The translations under genes were made by a program, and so were the position numbers. Shown here piece by piece: positions 56,193 to 64,000 of a DNA stretch of 64,000 nt. Below the pieces are notes generated by a model, which was given only the letters and a program-made list of their open reading frames with translations, made no database searches and was not told where the DNA came from. The DNA comes from Paraburkholderia monticola (GTDB taxonomy: Bacteria > Pseudomonadota > Gammaproteobacteria > Burkholderiales > Burkholderiaceae), in NCBI RefSeq assembly GCF_001580545.1, contig NZ_LRBG01000010.1, forward strand, positions 87,647-151,646, read 5' to 3'. How positions within the stretch are numbered: position 1 is the stretch's first letter; every line of letters begins with the position of its first letter.

Positions 56193-56567
56193 ATGAGCCA
56201 GTACGAATTCAGCGTCGCGGCGCAGGTGCAATACCTGCCCGAAGAGTCGGACCCGGAGCGTCGCCAGTACGCCTTTGCCTACACGCTGACCATCCGTAAC
56301 ACCGGCCAGGTGCCCGCGCAGTTGATTGCGCGTCACTGGATCATCACCGACAGCGACAACACCGTGCAGGAAGTCAAAGGCCTGGGCGTGGTCGGTCATC
56401 AGCCGCTGCTCAAACCGGGCGAGCATTTCGAATACACGAGTTGGGCAGTGATTGCGACGCCGGTCGGCACGATGCGCGGCGATTACTTCTGCGTGGCCGA
56501 AGATGGCGAGCGCTTCGAGGCACCCGTGCCGGAGTTCGTGTTGCGCATGCCGCGCACGTTGCATTGA
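56193..56567 (+). CDS. apaG: ApaG protein (FN3-like, DUF525)
   Basis: 124 residues. SQYEFSVAAQVQYLPEESDPERRQYAFAYTLTIRNTG and HWIITDSDNTVQEVKGLGVVGHQPLLKPGEHFEYTSWAVIATPVGTMRGDY are the family signature: a small all-beta domain binding pyrophosphate or Mg/Co. ApaG affects Co2+/Mg2+ handling in other bacteria, and its reaction is unclear. TCAGG before the ATG marks the start; an upstream in-frame ATG lacks one. Here apaH and rsmA are not adjacent, unlike in E. coli. Confidence 0.93.
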   Translation: MSQYEFSVAAQVQYLPEESDPERRQYAFAYTLTIRNTGQVPAQLIARHWIITDSDNTVQEVKGLGVVGHQPLLKPGEHFEYTSWAVIATPVGTMRGDYFCVAEDGERFEAPVPEFVLRMPRTLH

Positions 56568-56713
56568 ACCGGCGCGACACTGCGCGGTCTTTAATGACTT
56601 CGGGATGGGCGCGCGGCGCAGTAAGTTGTCGAGCCGAGGTTGGGTGACCGACAGGTGGAGCGCTTGATGTGGAGCTTGCCGCGCAGTTCGGCGCGCGGCT
56701 CGCCCCGCCAGGG

Positions 56714-56875
56714 CTACTGCGGCTTTTGCTGTCCGGACTGTTCCGCCGATTTGGCTCGGGTCGATTTTTTCTTGCCAGACGACGTCCATACAACGATAAA
56801 GACGAGCAGGAACAGCGCGAGCAGCGCTTCCAGCGCGAAGATGAGCATCGGGTATTCGTCGAACAGATCAGACAT
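56714..56875 (-). CDS. Small single-pass membrane protein (53 residues)
   Basis: MSDLFDEYPMLIFALEALLALFLLVFIVVWTSSGKKKSTRAKSAEQS: an acidic N-terminus, one strongly hydrophobic helix from about residue 10 to 31, and a lysine-rich C-terminal tail. It is a classic small type II or tail-anchored topology. The start is ATG 56875; an upstream METAM start is 4 codons earlier without a ribosome site. It diverges from mltA with only about 28 bases between start codons. The function is unknown. Confidence 0.7.
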   Translation of the reverse strand: MSDLFDEYPMLIFALEALLALFLLVFIVVWTSSGKKKSTRAKSAEQSGQQKPQ

Positions 56876-56903
56876 GGCGGTTTCCATCAAGAACGAACAT
56901 TGT

Positions 56904-58022
56904 ATGCGTTTTGTCCGCCGGGCCGGTGCATGGCTCGGTGCGTTGTCGGTTGCGGTGTTGCTTGCGTCCTGTGGGGGCGGCGGCGCGATCCGGCCTTCAC
57001 CGCCGAGCGGCGCGGCGATCATTCCTGGCCAGATTGCCTCGGCGCGTTTGACCGCGGTTGCGTGGCAGCAAGTGCCGGGCTGGCAGGATGACTCGCTGAT
57101 CGGCGCGACGGCCGCGTTGCGGCAAAACTGCGTAAGACTCGCGCGTCAGCCGAACTGGTCGCGTGCATGCGCGGCGGCCGCGCAAATCGACGATCTCGAC
57201 GTGACCAGCGCGCGCGCATTCTTCGAGGCCTACTTCACGCCATTCCAGCTCGCGAATAGCGACGGCACGCTCGATGGTCTGGTCACCGGTTACTACGAGC
57301 CGCTGCTGCGCGGTTCGCGCACGCGGCACGGCGTGTATCAGACCGCGCTGTACCGCTGGCCCGCCGGCTCCCGCGCAGGGGCGCCGTTGCCGGCGCGCGC
57401 GCAGCTCGAGCGCTCGGGCACGCTCAGCGGCAACGAACTCGTCTGGGTCGACGATCCAATCGAAGCGTTCTTCCTGCAGGTGCAGGGGTCCGGGCGCATT
57501 GTGATGGAAGACGGCAGCGTGATGCGCGTCGGCTTTGGCGGGACCAATAATCAGCCCTACAAGTCGATCGGGCGCTGGCTGCTCGATCATGGCGAGGTCA
57601 CGCCCGCGCAAGCGACGATGCAAGGCATCAAGGCCTGGGCGCGCGCGAATCCGACCCGCGTCGATGGGCTGCTCGACACCAATCCGCGTTTCGTGTTTTT
57701 CCGTGAGATGCCGTCGGCCGAAAGCACGCCAAGCGGCGGAGCGGACGGTCCGATCGGCGCGCTCGGCGTGCCGCTGACGCCGGAACGCTCGATCGCGGTC
57801 GACCCGAGCGCGATTCCGCTCGGCACGCCGGTGTTCCTGCAAACCACGCGGCCGCTGACTAATTCGCCGATGAACCGCCTCGTGTTCGCCCAGGACACCG
57901 GCACCGCGATCAAGGGCGGTGTGCGCGCCGACTACTTCTGGGGCCTCGGCGACGATGCCGGCGATCTGGCCGGCAAGATGAAGCAGGGCGGCCGGATGTG
58001 GTTGCTGCTGCCGAATTCGTGA
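56904..58022 (+). CDS. mltA: Membrane-bound lytic murein transglycosylase A
   Basis: 372 residues. The lipoprotein signal MRFVRRAGAWLGALSVAVLLASC ends in an LASC lipobox, so it should be lipidated and sit in the outer membrane. Catalytic and fold motifs are LVTGYYEPLLRGS, VWVDDPIEAFFLQVQGSGRIVMEDG and the 3D-domain aspartate motif LVFAQDTGTAIKGGVRADYFWG with DDAGDLAGKMKQGG. It cleaves peptidoglycan glycan strands to 1,6-anhydro-muropeptides. Start ATG 56904 fits the signal peptide; earlier in-frame ATGs (56874) would add a non-signal extension. It is divergent from a small membrane protein. Confidence 0.92.
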   Translation: MRFVRRAGAWLGALSVAVLLASCGGGGAIRPSPPSGAAIIPGQIASARLTAVAWQQVPGWQDDSLIGATAALRQNCVRLARQPNWSRACAAAAQIDDLDVTSARAFFEAYFTPFQLANSDGTLDGLVTGYYEPLLRGSRTRHGVYQTALYRWPAGSRAGAPLPARAQLERSGTLSGNELVWVDDPIEAFFLQVQGSGRIVMEDGSVMRVGFGGTNNQPYKSIGRWLLDHGEVTPAQATMQGIKAWARANPTRVDGLLDTNPRFVFFREMPSAESTPSGGADGPIGALGVPLTPERSIAVDPSAIPLGTPVFLQTTRPLTNSPMNRLVFAQDTGTAIKGGVRADYFWGLGDDAGDLAGKMKQGGRMWLLLPNS

Positions 58023-58138
58023 GAGGAGTGGGGCGGGGATCGGAAGCGGCGTCGCGTCGGATCAGGATCCGTGCGTGACGCCGGTTTTTGTCGGGCTCTT
58101 CTGACGTTGCCGATTGCCCGTCGCCCGAATCAGAGCCT

Positions 58139-59434
58139 CTATTTGCGCTTGTCCACCACGCGCCGAGCCTTGCCCACCGAGCGCTCGATTCCATTCACCC
58201 CCAGCACGTTCACCACCGCGCTGACGCCGATCAGCGCCTTGATGTCGTAGGCCAGCGCGTTTTTCGCGGCGGTTATCGCGGACGTATCCGGGGCGGTTTC
58301 GGGGCACGGTTCGACGTTCAGCGTCAAGACGTCGAGCGGTCCTTCCTTGGTCAGGACGATCTGATAGTGCGGCGCGAGCGCATGCTGCTTGAGCAGCAGT
58401 TCTTCGATCTGCGTCGGGAACACATTGACGCCGCGTACGATCATCATGTCGTCCGAGCGGCCCGTGATCTTTTCCATCCGCCGCATCGTGCGGGCGGTGC
58501 CCGGCAGCAGACGAGTGAGATCGCGCGTGCGGTAGCGGATGATCGGCAGCGCTTCTTTCGTCAGCGAGGTGAACACGAGCTCGCCGAGTTCGCCATCGGG
58601 CAGTACCTCGCCCGTCTCGGGATCGATGATCTCGGGGTAGAAATGGTCTTCCCAGATCGTCGGGCCGTCTTTGGTTTCGACGCACTCCGAGGCGACGCCC
58701 GGGCCCATCACTTCGGAGAGGCCGTAGATGTCGACCGCGTCGATGCCCATGCGCTTTTCGATCGCCACGCGCATGTCGTTGGTCCACGGTTCCGCGCCGA
58801 AGATGCCGATGCGCAATGAGCAACTGGCCGGGTCGATGCCCTGACGTTCGAATTCGTCGGCGATCGACAGCATGTAGCTCGGCGTCACCATGATGATGTC
58901 GGGCCGGAAGTCCTGAATCAGTTGCACCTGCTTTTCGGTTTGGCCGCCGCCGAATGGAATGACGGTGAGCCCCGCGCGCTCGGCGCCGTAATGCGCGCCA
59001 AGACCGCCCGTGAAGAGGCCGTAGCCGTAGCTTACGTGCACCTTGTCGCCACGCTTCGCGCCGGAGGCGCGCACCGAACGCGCGACGAGATTCGCCCACG
59101 TATCGATGTCGCGCGCCGTGTAGCCGACGACGGTCGGCTTGCCGGTGGTACCGGACGAGGCGTGGATTCGCGAAATCTGCTCCTGCGGCACGGCGAACAT
59201 CCCGAACGGATAGCTGTCGCGCAGATCCTTCTTCGTCGTAAACGGAAAGCGTGCGAGGTCCGCGAGCGACTTGACATCACCCGGATGAACGCCGGCTTCG
59301 TCGAACTTGCGCCGATACACCGGCGAATTTTCGTACGCATGGTTCAGCGACCATTTGAGCCGTTCGAGTTGGAGCGCGGCGAGCTCGTCGCGGCTGGCGG
59401 TCTCGATGGGATCGAGCGGAAGGGCGGTGCTCAT
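58139..59434 (-). CDS. paaK: Phenylacetate-CoA ligase
   Basis: 431 residues, an acyl-adenylate forming enzyme. The ATP-binding ISRIHASSGTTGKPTVVGYTARDI (P-loop-like GTTG) is at about residue 90-112, KVHVSYGYGLFTGGLGAHYGAERAG next, then the hinge/C-terminal segment KITGRSDDMMIVRGVNVFPTQIEELL. It activates phenylacetate to phenylacetyl-CoA, the committed step of the pathway. It is on the minus strand with paaI about 120 bases upstream. A CTCAG-TAT-CTGAG palindrome lies at 59453-59465 just before its start. Confidence 0.94.
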   Translation of the reverse strand: MSTALPLDPIETASRDELAALQLERLKWSLNHAYENSPVYRRKFDEAGVHPGDVKSLADLARFPFTTKKDLRDSYPFGMFAVPQEQISRIHASSGTTGKPTVVGYTARDIDTWANLVARSVRASGAKRGDKVHVSYGYGLFTGGLGAHYGAERAGLTVIPFGGGQTEKQVQLIQDFRPDIIMVTPSYMLSIADEFERQGIDPASCSLRIGIFGAEPWTNDMRVAIEKRMGIDAVDIYGLSEVMGPGVASECVETKDGPTIWEDHFYPEIIDPETGEVLPDGELGELVFTSLTKEALPIIRYRTRDLTRLLPGTARTMRRMEKITGRSDDMMIVRGVNVFPTQIEELLLKQHALAPHYQIVLTKEGPLDVLTLNVEPCPETAPDTSAITAAKNALAYDIKALIGVSAVVNVLGVNGIERSVGKARRVVDKRK

Positions 59435-59553
59435 CGAATGTCTCCTTGCTGCCTCAGTATCTGAGTCTGATATATGACGCGTTGGCGCCAGAAAACCACG
59501 CGGACGGTCGTCCGTGCGGGTGGTTCTGGTTCGCCACCGCTAACTGCTAGTTA

Positions 59554-60015
59554 CTACTCGCCGGTCGGAATCAGGTTGCCCTTGATTTGCGCCGACTTGC
59601 CGCGAAACATCGCGACGGTTTCACCGGCGCGATTCGTCACGCGGATATCGTAGATGCCGGTGCGCCCGCTCAATGTCTGCTCGACCGCTTCGGCGCTCAG
59701 CACGTCGCCGCCGTGGACTGGTCGCAGAAACTCGATCGAGCAGCCGGCCGCGACCGTATTGATGTTGTAGGTGTTGCAGGCGAACGCGAAGGTCGAATCG
59801 GCGAGCGTGAAGATCAAGCCGCCGTGGCAGATCTGATGGCCGTTCAGGAAGTCGTCGCGCACCGCCATGCGCAGCCGCGCATAGCCGGGACGCACTTCGA
59901 GAATCTCGAGTCCGAGCGCACGGCTGCAGGCGTCGTCTTCGTACATCGCGGCGGCTGTCGCCCGGGCGACTTCTTCGGGCGTCATCTGGTCTGGGCGGGT
60001 GGTTTGTGTGGACAT
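59554..60015 (-). CDS. paaI: Phenylacetyl-CoA/hydroxyphenylacetyl-CoA thioesterase PaaI
   Basis: 153 residues, hot-dog fold. NGHQICHGGLIFTLADSTFAFACNTYN carries the HGG motif and the Asp of the active site. Also AAGCSIEFLRPVHGGDVLSAEAVEQ. It removes CoA from dead-end thioesters and frees CoA. Its ATG is one base after the paaG stop (TGAGATG), with GAGGG just upstream, so the two are translationally linked. Confidence 0.93.
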   Translation of the reverse strand: MSTQTTRPDQMTPEEVARATAAAMYEDDACSRALGLEILEVRPGYARLRMAVRDDFLNGHQICHGGLIFTLADSTFAFACNTYNINTVAAGCSIEFLRPVHGGDVLSAEAVEQTLSGRTGIYDIRVTNRAGETVAMFRGKSAQIKGNLIPTGE

Positions 60016-60016
60016 C

Positions 60017-60808
60017 TCAACGTCCCTCGAAGCGCGGCGCGCGCTTCTCGATAAATGCCTGAACGCCTTCCGCGTAATCGTGCGAGGCGCCGAGTTCGCG
60101 CTGCAAATCACGTTCGAGGTCGAGTTGCTGGTTGAGCGTTTGCGTCGCCCCGGCGCGCATCGCCTGCTTGATCGCGGCGATCGCACGCGTTGGTTGTTGG
60201 GCGAGCTGGGTTGCGAGTTTCGCCGCGGCCGGCGCGAGTTCGGCGTCGTCGAGCACTTGCCAGATCAAGCCCCAACTTTCGGCTTTCTCCGCGCTGAGTT
60301 TGTCGCCGGTGAGCGCGAGCCCGAGCGCGCGGGCCATGCCGACGCGCTGCGGCAGGAACCACGTGCCACCCGAATCAGGCACGAGACCGATCTTGACGAA
60401 AGCCTGGATGAAGCTCGCAGAGCGAGCTGCGAGCACGAGGTCGCAGGCCAACGCGAGGTTGGCGCCCGCGCCGGCGGCCGTGCCGTTGACTGCCGCGATC
60501 ACCGGAAGCGGCAGCGCCTGCAGACGACGGATCAACGGATTGAAGTACGCGTCGATCAGGCCGCCGAGGTCGGTCATGGCGCCGGGCGTGAAATCGAGGT
60601 CGGCGAGGTCCTGGCCGGCGCAGAAGCCACGGCCCGCGCCGGTGAGCACGAGCGCACGGGCGCCCGACGTTTCGACTTGACCGAGCGCGGCGCCGAGTTC
60701 CTGATGCATCGCTCGCGTGAAGCTGTTGAGCTTGTCCGGGCGATTCAGCGTGATGGTGGCGACGTGGCTCGATGAGTCGATGTCCAGCTGGATCGCTTCA
60801 TATGCCAT
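60017..60808 (-). CDS. paaG: Ring-1,2-epoxyphenylacetyl-CoA isomerase PaaG
   Basis: 263 residues of the crotonase fold. VLTGAGRGFCAGQDLADLDFTP forms the oxyanion hole, VNGTAAGAGANLALACDLVLAARSASFIQAFVKIGLVPDSGGTWFLPQRVG the catalytic region with Asp instead of one Glu, as in isomerases. It converts the ring epoxide into an oxepin-CoA. It directly precedes paaI. No obvious TetR-type operator was found in its 167-base upstream region. Confidence 0.9.
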   Translation of the reverse strand: MAYEAIQLDIDSSSHVATITLNRPDKLNSFTRAMHQELGAALGQVETSGARALVLTGAGRGFCAGQDLADLDFTPGAMTDLGGLIDAYFNPLIRRLQALPLPVIAAVNGTAAGAGANLALACDLVLAARSASFIQAFVKIGLVPDSGGTWFLPQRVGMARALGLALTGDKLSAEKAESWGLIWQVLDDAELAPAAAKLATQLAQQPTRAIAAIKQAMRAGATQTLNQQLDLERDLQRELGASHDYAEGVQAFIEKRAPRFEGR

Positions 60809-60975
60809 GGGATGTCTCCTCAAAGTCTCGTTGACCGATGGGCACGAGTGCTCGACTAGCGTCGGCGTGCGATCTCGATCCGATGTTTGATCTTAGTGAG
60901 AGCGCACGACCAGGTCCATCCGCCGAATGGCATAGGACGAAGTCGTGCGTGGGCTGACGCTGTGTCCTATGTCGT

Positions 60976-62676
60976 TCAGCCAGCTACCGCCGGCGCCGCT
61001 TTCGGTTCAACATGAACGCGGCTTTGAACGACACGGAAGCGGTTGGCGACGAAAGCGGCATCGGCCAGCGCGGCATTGGCAGCCGGGTTGGCGCCGGTGC
61101 CGTGGAAGTCGGAGAAAGCCGCGGATTGGTTGACGAACACACCGCCGGTCAGGTTGATCGACAGCGCGACGCCGCCGCGAATCGACGCTTCGTGCGCGGC
61201 GTCGAGCACCGCGTCGTCCGTGCTGTAGACCGACAGCGTCAGCGCGCCGTGCTCGGCGGCAATTTCGCCTGCCAGGTCGAGCGACTGCGCAGTCGAGTCC
61301 GTCGCGATCACGAACGAGATCGGCCCAAACCATTCTCGCGTGAACTGCGCACGGTCGGTCGCCGCATCGAGCTGCACCACGAGCGGCGTACGCACGCGAG
61401 CGCCCGGAAAGGACGGGTGTTCGAGCGCCTGGCTCGCGACGAGAACGTGGCCGAGGCTAGCGGCTTCGTCGATGCGCTGCACGACGCCTTCGTTCTGGAT
61501 CGCGCCGAGCAGTTCGACGGCGCGGGCCGGATCGGCCACGAGCTTTTGCACGGCACCTGCGAGCGCCTGGGCGACATCGTCGAAGCTGAGCGAGCCGTCC
61601 GCGGTGCGAATGCCGTCGCGCGGCACGTAGATGTTTTGCGGTGCGGTGCACATCTGGCCCGAATACAGCGCCAGCGAGAATGCGATGTTGCGCGCAGCCG
61701 CCTTGATGTCTTCGACCGAGTCGATCACGATTTGATTGACGCCGGCCTTTTCGGTATAGACCTGCGCCTGATGCGCATTGCGCTCCAGCCAGGTGCCGTT
61801 CTGGGTGCTGCCCGTGAAGTCGATCAGCTTGATTTCGGGGCGCTGGGCCAGTTGCTGGACGAGGGCGCCGTCATTCGGTTCGGTGGCGAGCAGCGTGACG
61901 ACGTTCGGATCGAAGCCCGCTTCGCGCAACACGTCACGCGCGATGCGCACGGTCAGCGCGAGCGGCAGGATCGCGCCCGGATGCGGCTTGACGATTACCG
62001 TGTTGCCGGTGGCCAGATCGGCGAACAGGCCCGGATAGCCGTTCCACGTCGGGAACGTGCAGCAGCCAAGAACGAGGCCGATGCCGCGCGGCACGACGGT
62101 GTAGCGCTTTTGCATCGCGAGCGGCGGGTTTTTGCCTTGCGGTTTTTCCCAATGTGCGTCTGCGGGAATGCGGCGCAACTGGTCCCAGGCGTACGCAACG
62201 GCTTCGAGCGCGCGATCCTGCGCGTGCGGGCCGCCGGCCTGGAAGGCCATCATGAAAGCCTGGCCGGTCGTATGCATCACGGTGTAGCCGATCTCGAAGC
62301 TAGCGCGGTTCAGACGCGCGAGGATTTCGAGGCTCACGCCGATCCATGCCTTCGGGCCGGCCGCGCGCCAATCGCGTTGCGCCGCTGCGGACGCGGCGAT
62401 GAGCGCGTTCTGGTCGGCTTTGGGGTAGCGCACGCCGAGCGGGAAGCCGAACGGCGAGACTTCGGCGCCGACGGTTTCTCCAGTCGACGGTTGGTCGAGG
62501 TCGAACGTCTTGTCGAGAAGCGCCTTGAATGCGGCTTCGCCGTCTGCGTTGGCTGTTTCCCCGTACACTTTCGGGCTGGGCATTTCGACGAACGGGCTCC
62601 AGTAGCCGCGCGTTTCGAGCGCGGCGAGCGCTTTGTGCAGCGTGTCTTCGTGCTTGGTGAATAGCGGATGTGTCAT
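60976..62676 (-). CDS. paaN: Phenylacetate degradation protein PaaN (aldehyde dehydrogenase-like)
   Basis: 566 residues of the ALDH superfamily. VVPRGIGLVLGCCTFPTWNGYPGLFADLATGNTVIVKPHPGAILPL is the nucleotide-binding site, LIDFTGSTQNGTWLERNAHQ and the catalytic Cys in LYSGQMCTAPQNIYVPRDG follow. It matches the PaaN type used by beta-proteobacteria, where the aldehyde dehydrogenase lacks the C-terminal hydratase domain of E. coli PaaZ. It oxidises the ring-opened semialdehyde. It diverges from paaF, with a TetR-type operator in between. Confidence 0.88.
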   Translation of the reverse strand: MTHPLFTKHEDTLHKALAALETRGYWSPFVEMPSPKVYGETANADGEAAFKALLDKTFDLDQPSTGETVGAEVSPFGFPLGVRYPKADQNALIAASAAAQRDWRAAGPKAWIGVSLEILARLNRASFEIGYTVMHTTGQAFMMAFQAGGPHAQDRALEAVAYAWDQLRRIPADAHWEKPQGKNPPLAMQKRYTVVPRGIGLVLGCCTFPTWNGYPGLFADLATGNTVIVKPHPGAILPLALTVRIARDVLREAGFDPNVVTLLATEPNDGALVQQLAQRPEIKLIDFTGSTQNGTWLERNAHQAQVYTEKAGVNQIVIDSVEDIKAAARNIAFSLALYSGQMCTAPQNIYVPRDGIRTADGSLSFDDVAQALAGAVQKLVADPARAVELLGAIQNEGVVQRIDEAASLGHVLVASQALEHPSFPGARVRTPLVVQLDAATDRAQFTREWFGPISFVIATDSTAQSLDLAGEIAAEHGALTLSVYSTDDAVLDAAHEASIRGGVALSINLTGGVFVNQSAAFSDFHGTGANPAANAALADAAFVANRFRVVQSRVHVEPKAAPAVAG

Positions 62677-62726
62677 GGCAAAGAGGGGCTCGGCTGTACG
62701 TTGGGGAAAAGCCTGTCGAATAATTG

Positions 62727-62740
62727 ACCGACCGGTTGGT
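62727..62740. promoter_or_regulatory. TetR-type operator candidate (PaaR) between paaN and paaF
   Basis: ACCGACC-GGTTGGT is a palindrome with one mismatched pair, in AT-rich context (AATTGACCGACCGGTTGG). TetR-family PaaR is known to control paa genes in beta-proteobacteria; the match here is inferred. The core ACCGACCGGT is also in the operator at 14297-14312. Confidence 0.55.
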
Positions 62741-62813
62741 TGGGGAATGGTAGCATCACTACGAGTGATGCGCGAAGCGTTTTTCGCGTGCGATTAACCC
62801 TTATGGAGGTGGC

Positions 62814-63590
62814 ATGGCTTACGAGAATATTCTGGTGGAGACGCGAGGGCGCGTCGGACTGATCACGCTGAACCGACCGAAAGCTCTGAATGCGCTGAAC
62901 GACGCGCTAATGGACGAACTGGGCGCCGCGCTGCGCGAGTTCGACGCCGACGAGGCGATTGGCGCAGTCGTCGTGACGGGCAGCGAGAAGGCGTTCGCCG
63001 CCGGCGCGGACATCGGCATGATGGCGTCCTACACCTATATGGATGTCTACAAGGGCGACTACATCACGCGCAACTGGGAAACGGTTCGCTCCATCCGTAA
63101 GCCGATCATCGCCGCTGTGGCGGGCTTCGCGCTCGGCGGCGGTTGCGAACTGGCGATGATGTGCGACATCATTTTCGCCGCCGACACGGCGAAGTTCGGT
63201 CAGCCGGAAATCAAGCTCGGCGTCATGCCGGGTGCGGGTGGCACGCAGCGGTTACCGCGCGCGGTGTCAAAAGCGAAGGCGATGGACTTGTGTTTGACCG
63301 CCCGCTTCATGGATGCCGTCGAAGCCGAGCGCGCCGGACTGGTCTCGCGGGTGATCCCGGCGGCATCGCTGCTTGACGAAGCGCTCGCTGCGGCCGCCAT
63401 CATTGCCGAGTTCCCACTGCCTGCGGTGATGATGGTCAAGGAGTCGGTCAACCGTGCCTATGAAACAACCCTCGCGGAGGGCGTGCATTTCGAGCGCCGC
63501 CTGTTCCATTCGCTCTTCGCCACCGAGGATCAGAAAGAGGGCATGGCCGCGTTCGTGGAGAAGCGCAAACCGGTTTTCAAGCACCGGTAA
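62814..63590 (+). CDS. paaF: 2,3-dehydroadipyl-CoA hydratase/enoyl-CoA hydratase PaaF
   Basis: 258 residues. [11 protein letters not shown] forms the oxyanion hole; catalytic Glu residues are in [48 protein letters not shown]. These are the two glutamates of a true enoyl-CoA hydratase, unlike PaaG. In the pathway it hydrates dehydroadipyl-CoA before beta-oxidation. GGAGGTGG precedes the ATG closely. It is divergent from paaN across 137 bases with the operator. Another enoyl-CoA hydratase role is possible. Confidence 0.88.
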   Translation: MAYENILVETRGRVGLITLNRPKALNALNDALMDELGAALREFDADEAIGAVVVTGSEKAFAAGADIGMMASYTYMDVYKGDYITRNWETVRSIRKPIIAAVAGFALGGGCELAMMCDIIFAADTAKFGQPEIKLGVMPGAGGTQRLPRAVSKAKAMDLCLTARFMDAVEAERAGLVSRVIPAASLLDEALAAAAIIAEFPLPAVMMVKESVNRAYETTLAEGVHFERRLFHSLFATEDQKEGMAAFVEKRKPVFKHR

Positions 63591-63742
63591 TACGCTTGTC
63601 AAAATACCGCTTGCAAGTCCCGATGCCGGCGACTAGAATCTCGCTCTTTCGTGCACCGGATGCCGGGGCACGGGGGTGCGGGAAGCCAGTGATGGCGGGG
63701 GCTTCAGCGGCGTGGGCAGGTTAAGCGAGTGATAAAAACCTG

Positions 63743-64000
63743 TTGACGATCCGATAGAAGTTCTTCATAATCTCGTTTCTCTGCTGCAGACGCAGCGACG
63801 CAAACGAAGCAGTGCCGGGTAGTCAGGTGCTGCGCAGTGCGCGGATCGATCTTTAAAAACTAACAGCCGATAAGTGTGGGCGCTTGATGCGGAATGCAGG
63901 GACGGATTAGCAGGGGACTGTGGTCAAGACACAGCAGTAAGACCTCTACCACGGACGAAAAAGAAGGTTTTTATCACCAAAGGTTGGTGAAACATGTGTT
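63743..64000 (+). promoter_or_regulatory. Ribosomal RNA operon promoter and 16S leader
   Basis: TTGACG at 63743-63748 and CATAAT at 63766-63771 are separated by 17 bases, a strong rrn-type promoter. The leader contains a boxA-like GATCTTTAAAAAC at 63847-63859 followed by TAACAGCCGATAAGTGTGGGCGCTTG, as seen before 16S genes of Burkholderia-type bacteria. The 16S gene itself starts beyond base 64000. From 63591 to 63742 nothing else is recognised. Confidence 0.85.

Noticed and set aside
59453..59465. CTCAG-TAT-CTGAG as a PaaR operator for paaK
   Set aside because: It does not resemble the ACCGACC-GGTTGGT site near paaF and five-base arms can arise by chance; it is mentioned only in passing.

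Overview
The window reads as a stretch of the main chromosome of a GC-rich beta-proteobacterium of the Burkholderia/Paraburkholderia group. The evidence is the gene content and order (petC-sspA-sspB-tRNA-Thr, hemA-prfA-prmC-grxD-ubiX, rpe-gph-trpEGDC-CYTH-ung, the paa genes), the strong GC3 codon use and a Burkholderia-like rRNA leader at the right edge. Species cannot be fixed from the sequence alone. Most of it is core genome with short accessory insertions.

Layout. 1-1890: end of cytochrome c1, sspA and sspB, tRNA-Thr(UGU) and a terminator. 1910-5125: an accessory island of an SDR and two alpha/beta hydrolases, read divergently from a CGNR zinc-finger regulator with a palindromic operator candidate between them. 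5514-8221: a large exported GH28 polygalacturonase-like enzyme, followed by two 152-bp tandem copies of a sequence that carries a dispersed palindromic element. A third copy of that element lies inside the next flavoprotein gene. 8222-14260: a methyltransferase, a BaiN-like flavoprotein, DUF1059, a small hypothetical, a METTL25-like protein, DUF1415 and a TetR regulator. 14290-18081: an MFS gene under a promoter whose spacer is almost entirely a TetR-type palindrome, a nitroreductase and a second MFS carrier. 18299-23893: a YegD-like Hsp70, a cold-shock protein, an APC permease, a DODA dioxygenase, ubiX and grxD.

23925-26732 is a complete-looking group II intron with an RT/maturase/HNH protein, inserted in sense orientation between prmC and grxD. 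26814-36898: prmC, prfA, hemA, a response regulator with a degenerate receiver, a translationally coupled small-ORF/membrane-protein pair, Xaa-Pro aminopeptidase, a HAD hydrolase, an AsmA-like protein and ettA. 37133-41398: the ugpBAEC glycerol-3-phosphate transporter. 41707-49307: ychF, a Ubi hydroxylase, dsbC, an M61 peptidase, azoR and ung. 49398-55850: CYTH protein and the trp cluster rpe-gph-(trpL)-trpE-trpG-trpD-trpC. Between gph and trpE lies a 24-codon leader ORF with three Trp codons, followed by a hairpin and six U, which looks like a transcription attenuator. 56193-63590: apaG, a 53-residue membrane protein divergent from mltA, and the phenylacetate genes paaK, paaI, paaG, paaN and paaF with a TetR-type operator. 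63743-64000: the promoter and leader of an rRNA operon whose 16S gene begins beyond the window.

No CRISPR array, prophage or obvious defence system was found. The least ordinary items are the trp leader, the palindromic element that appears both in tandem and in frame inside a gene, the group II intron in the prfA-prmC-grxD cluster, the phospho-site-less response regulator, and the 29-codon ORF coupled to a membrane protein. All coordinates come from reading the sequence by eye, and no database search was run.
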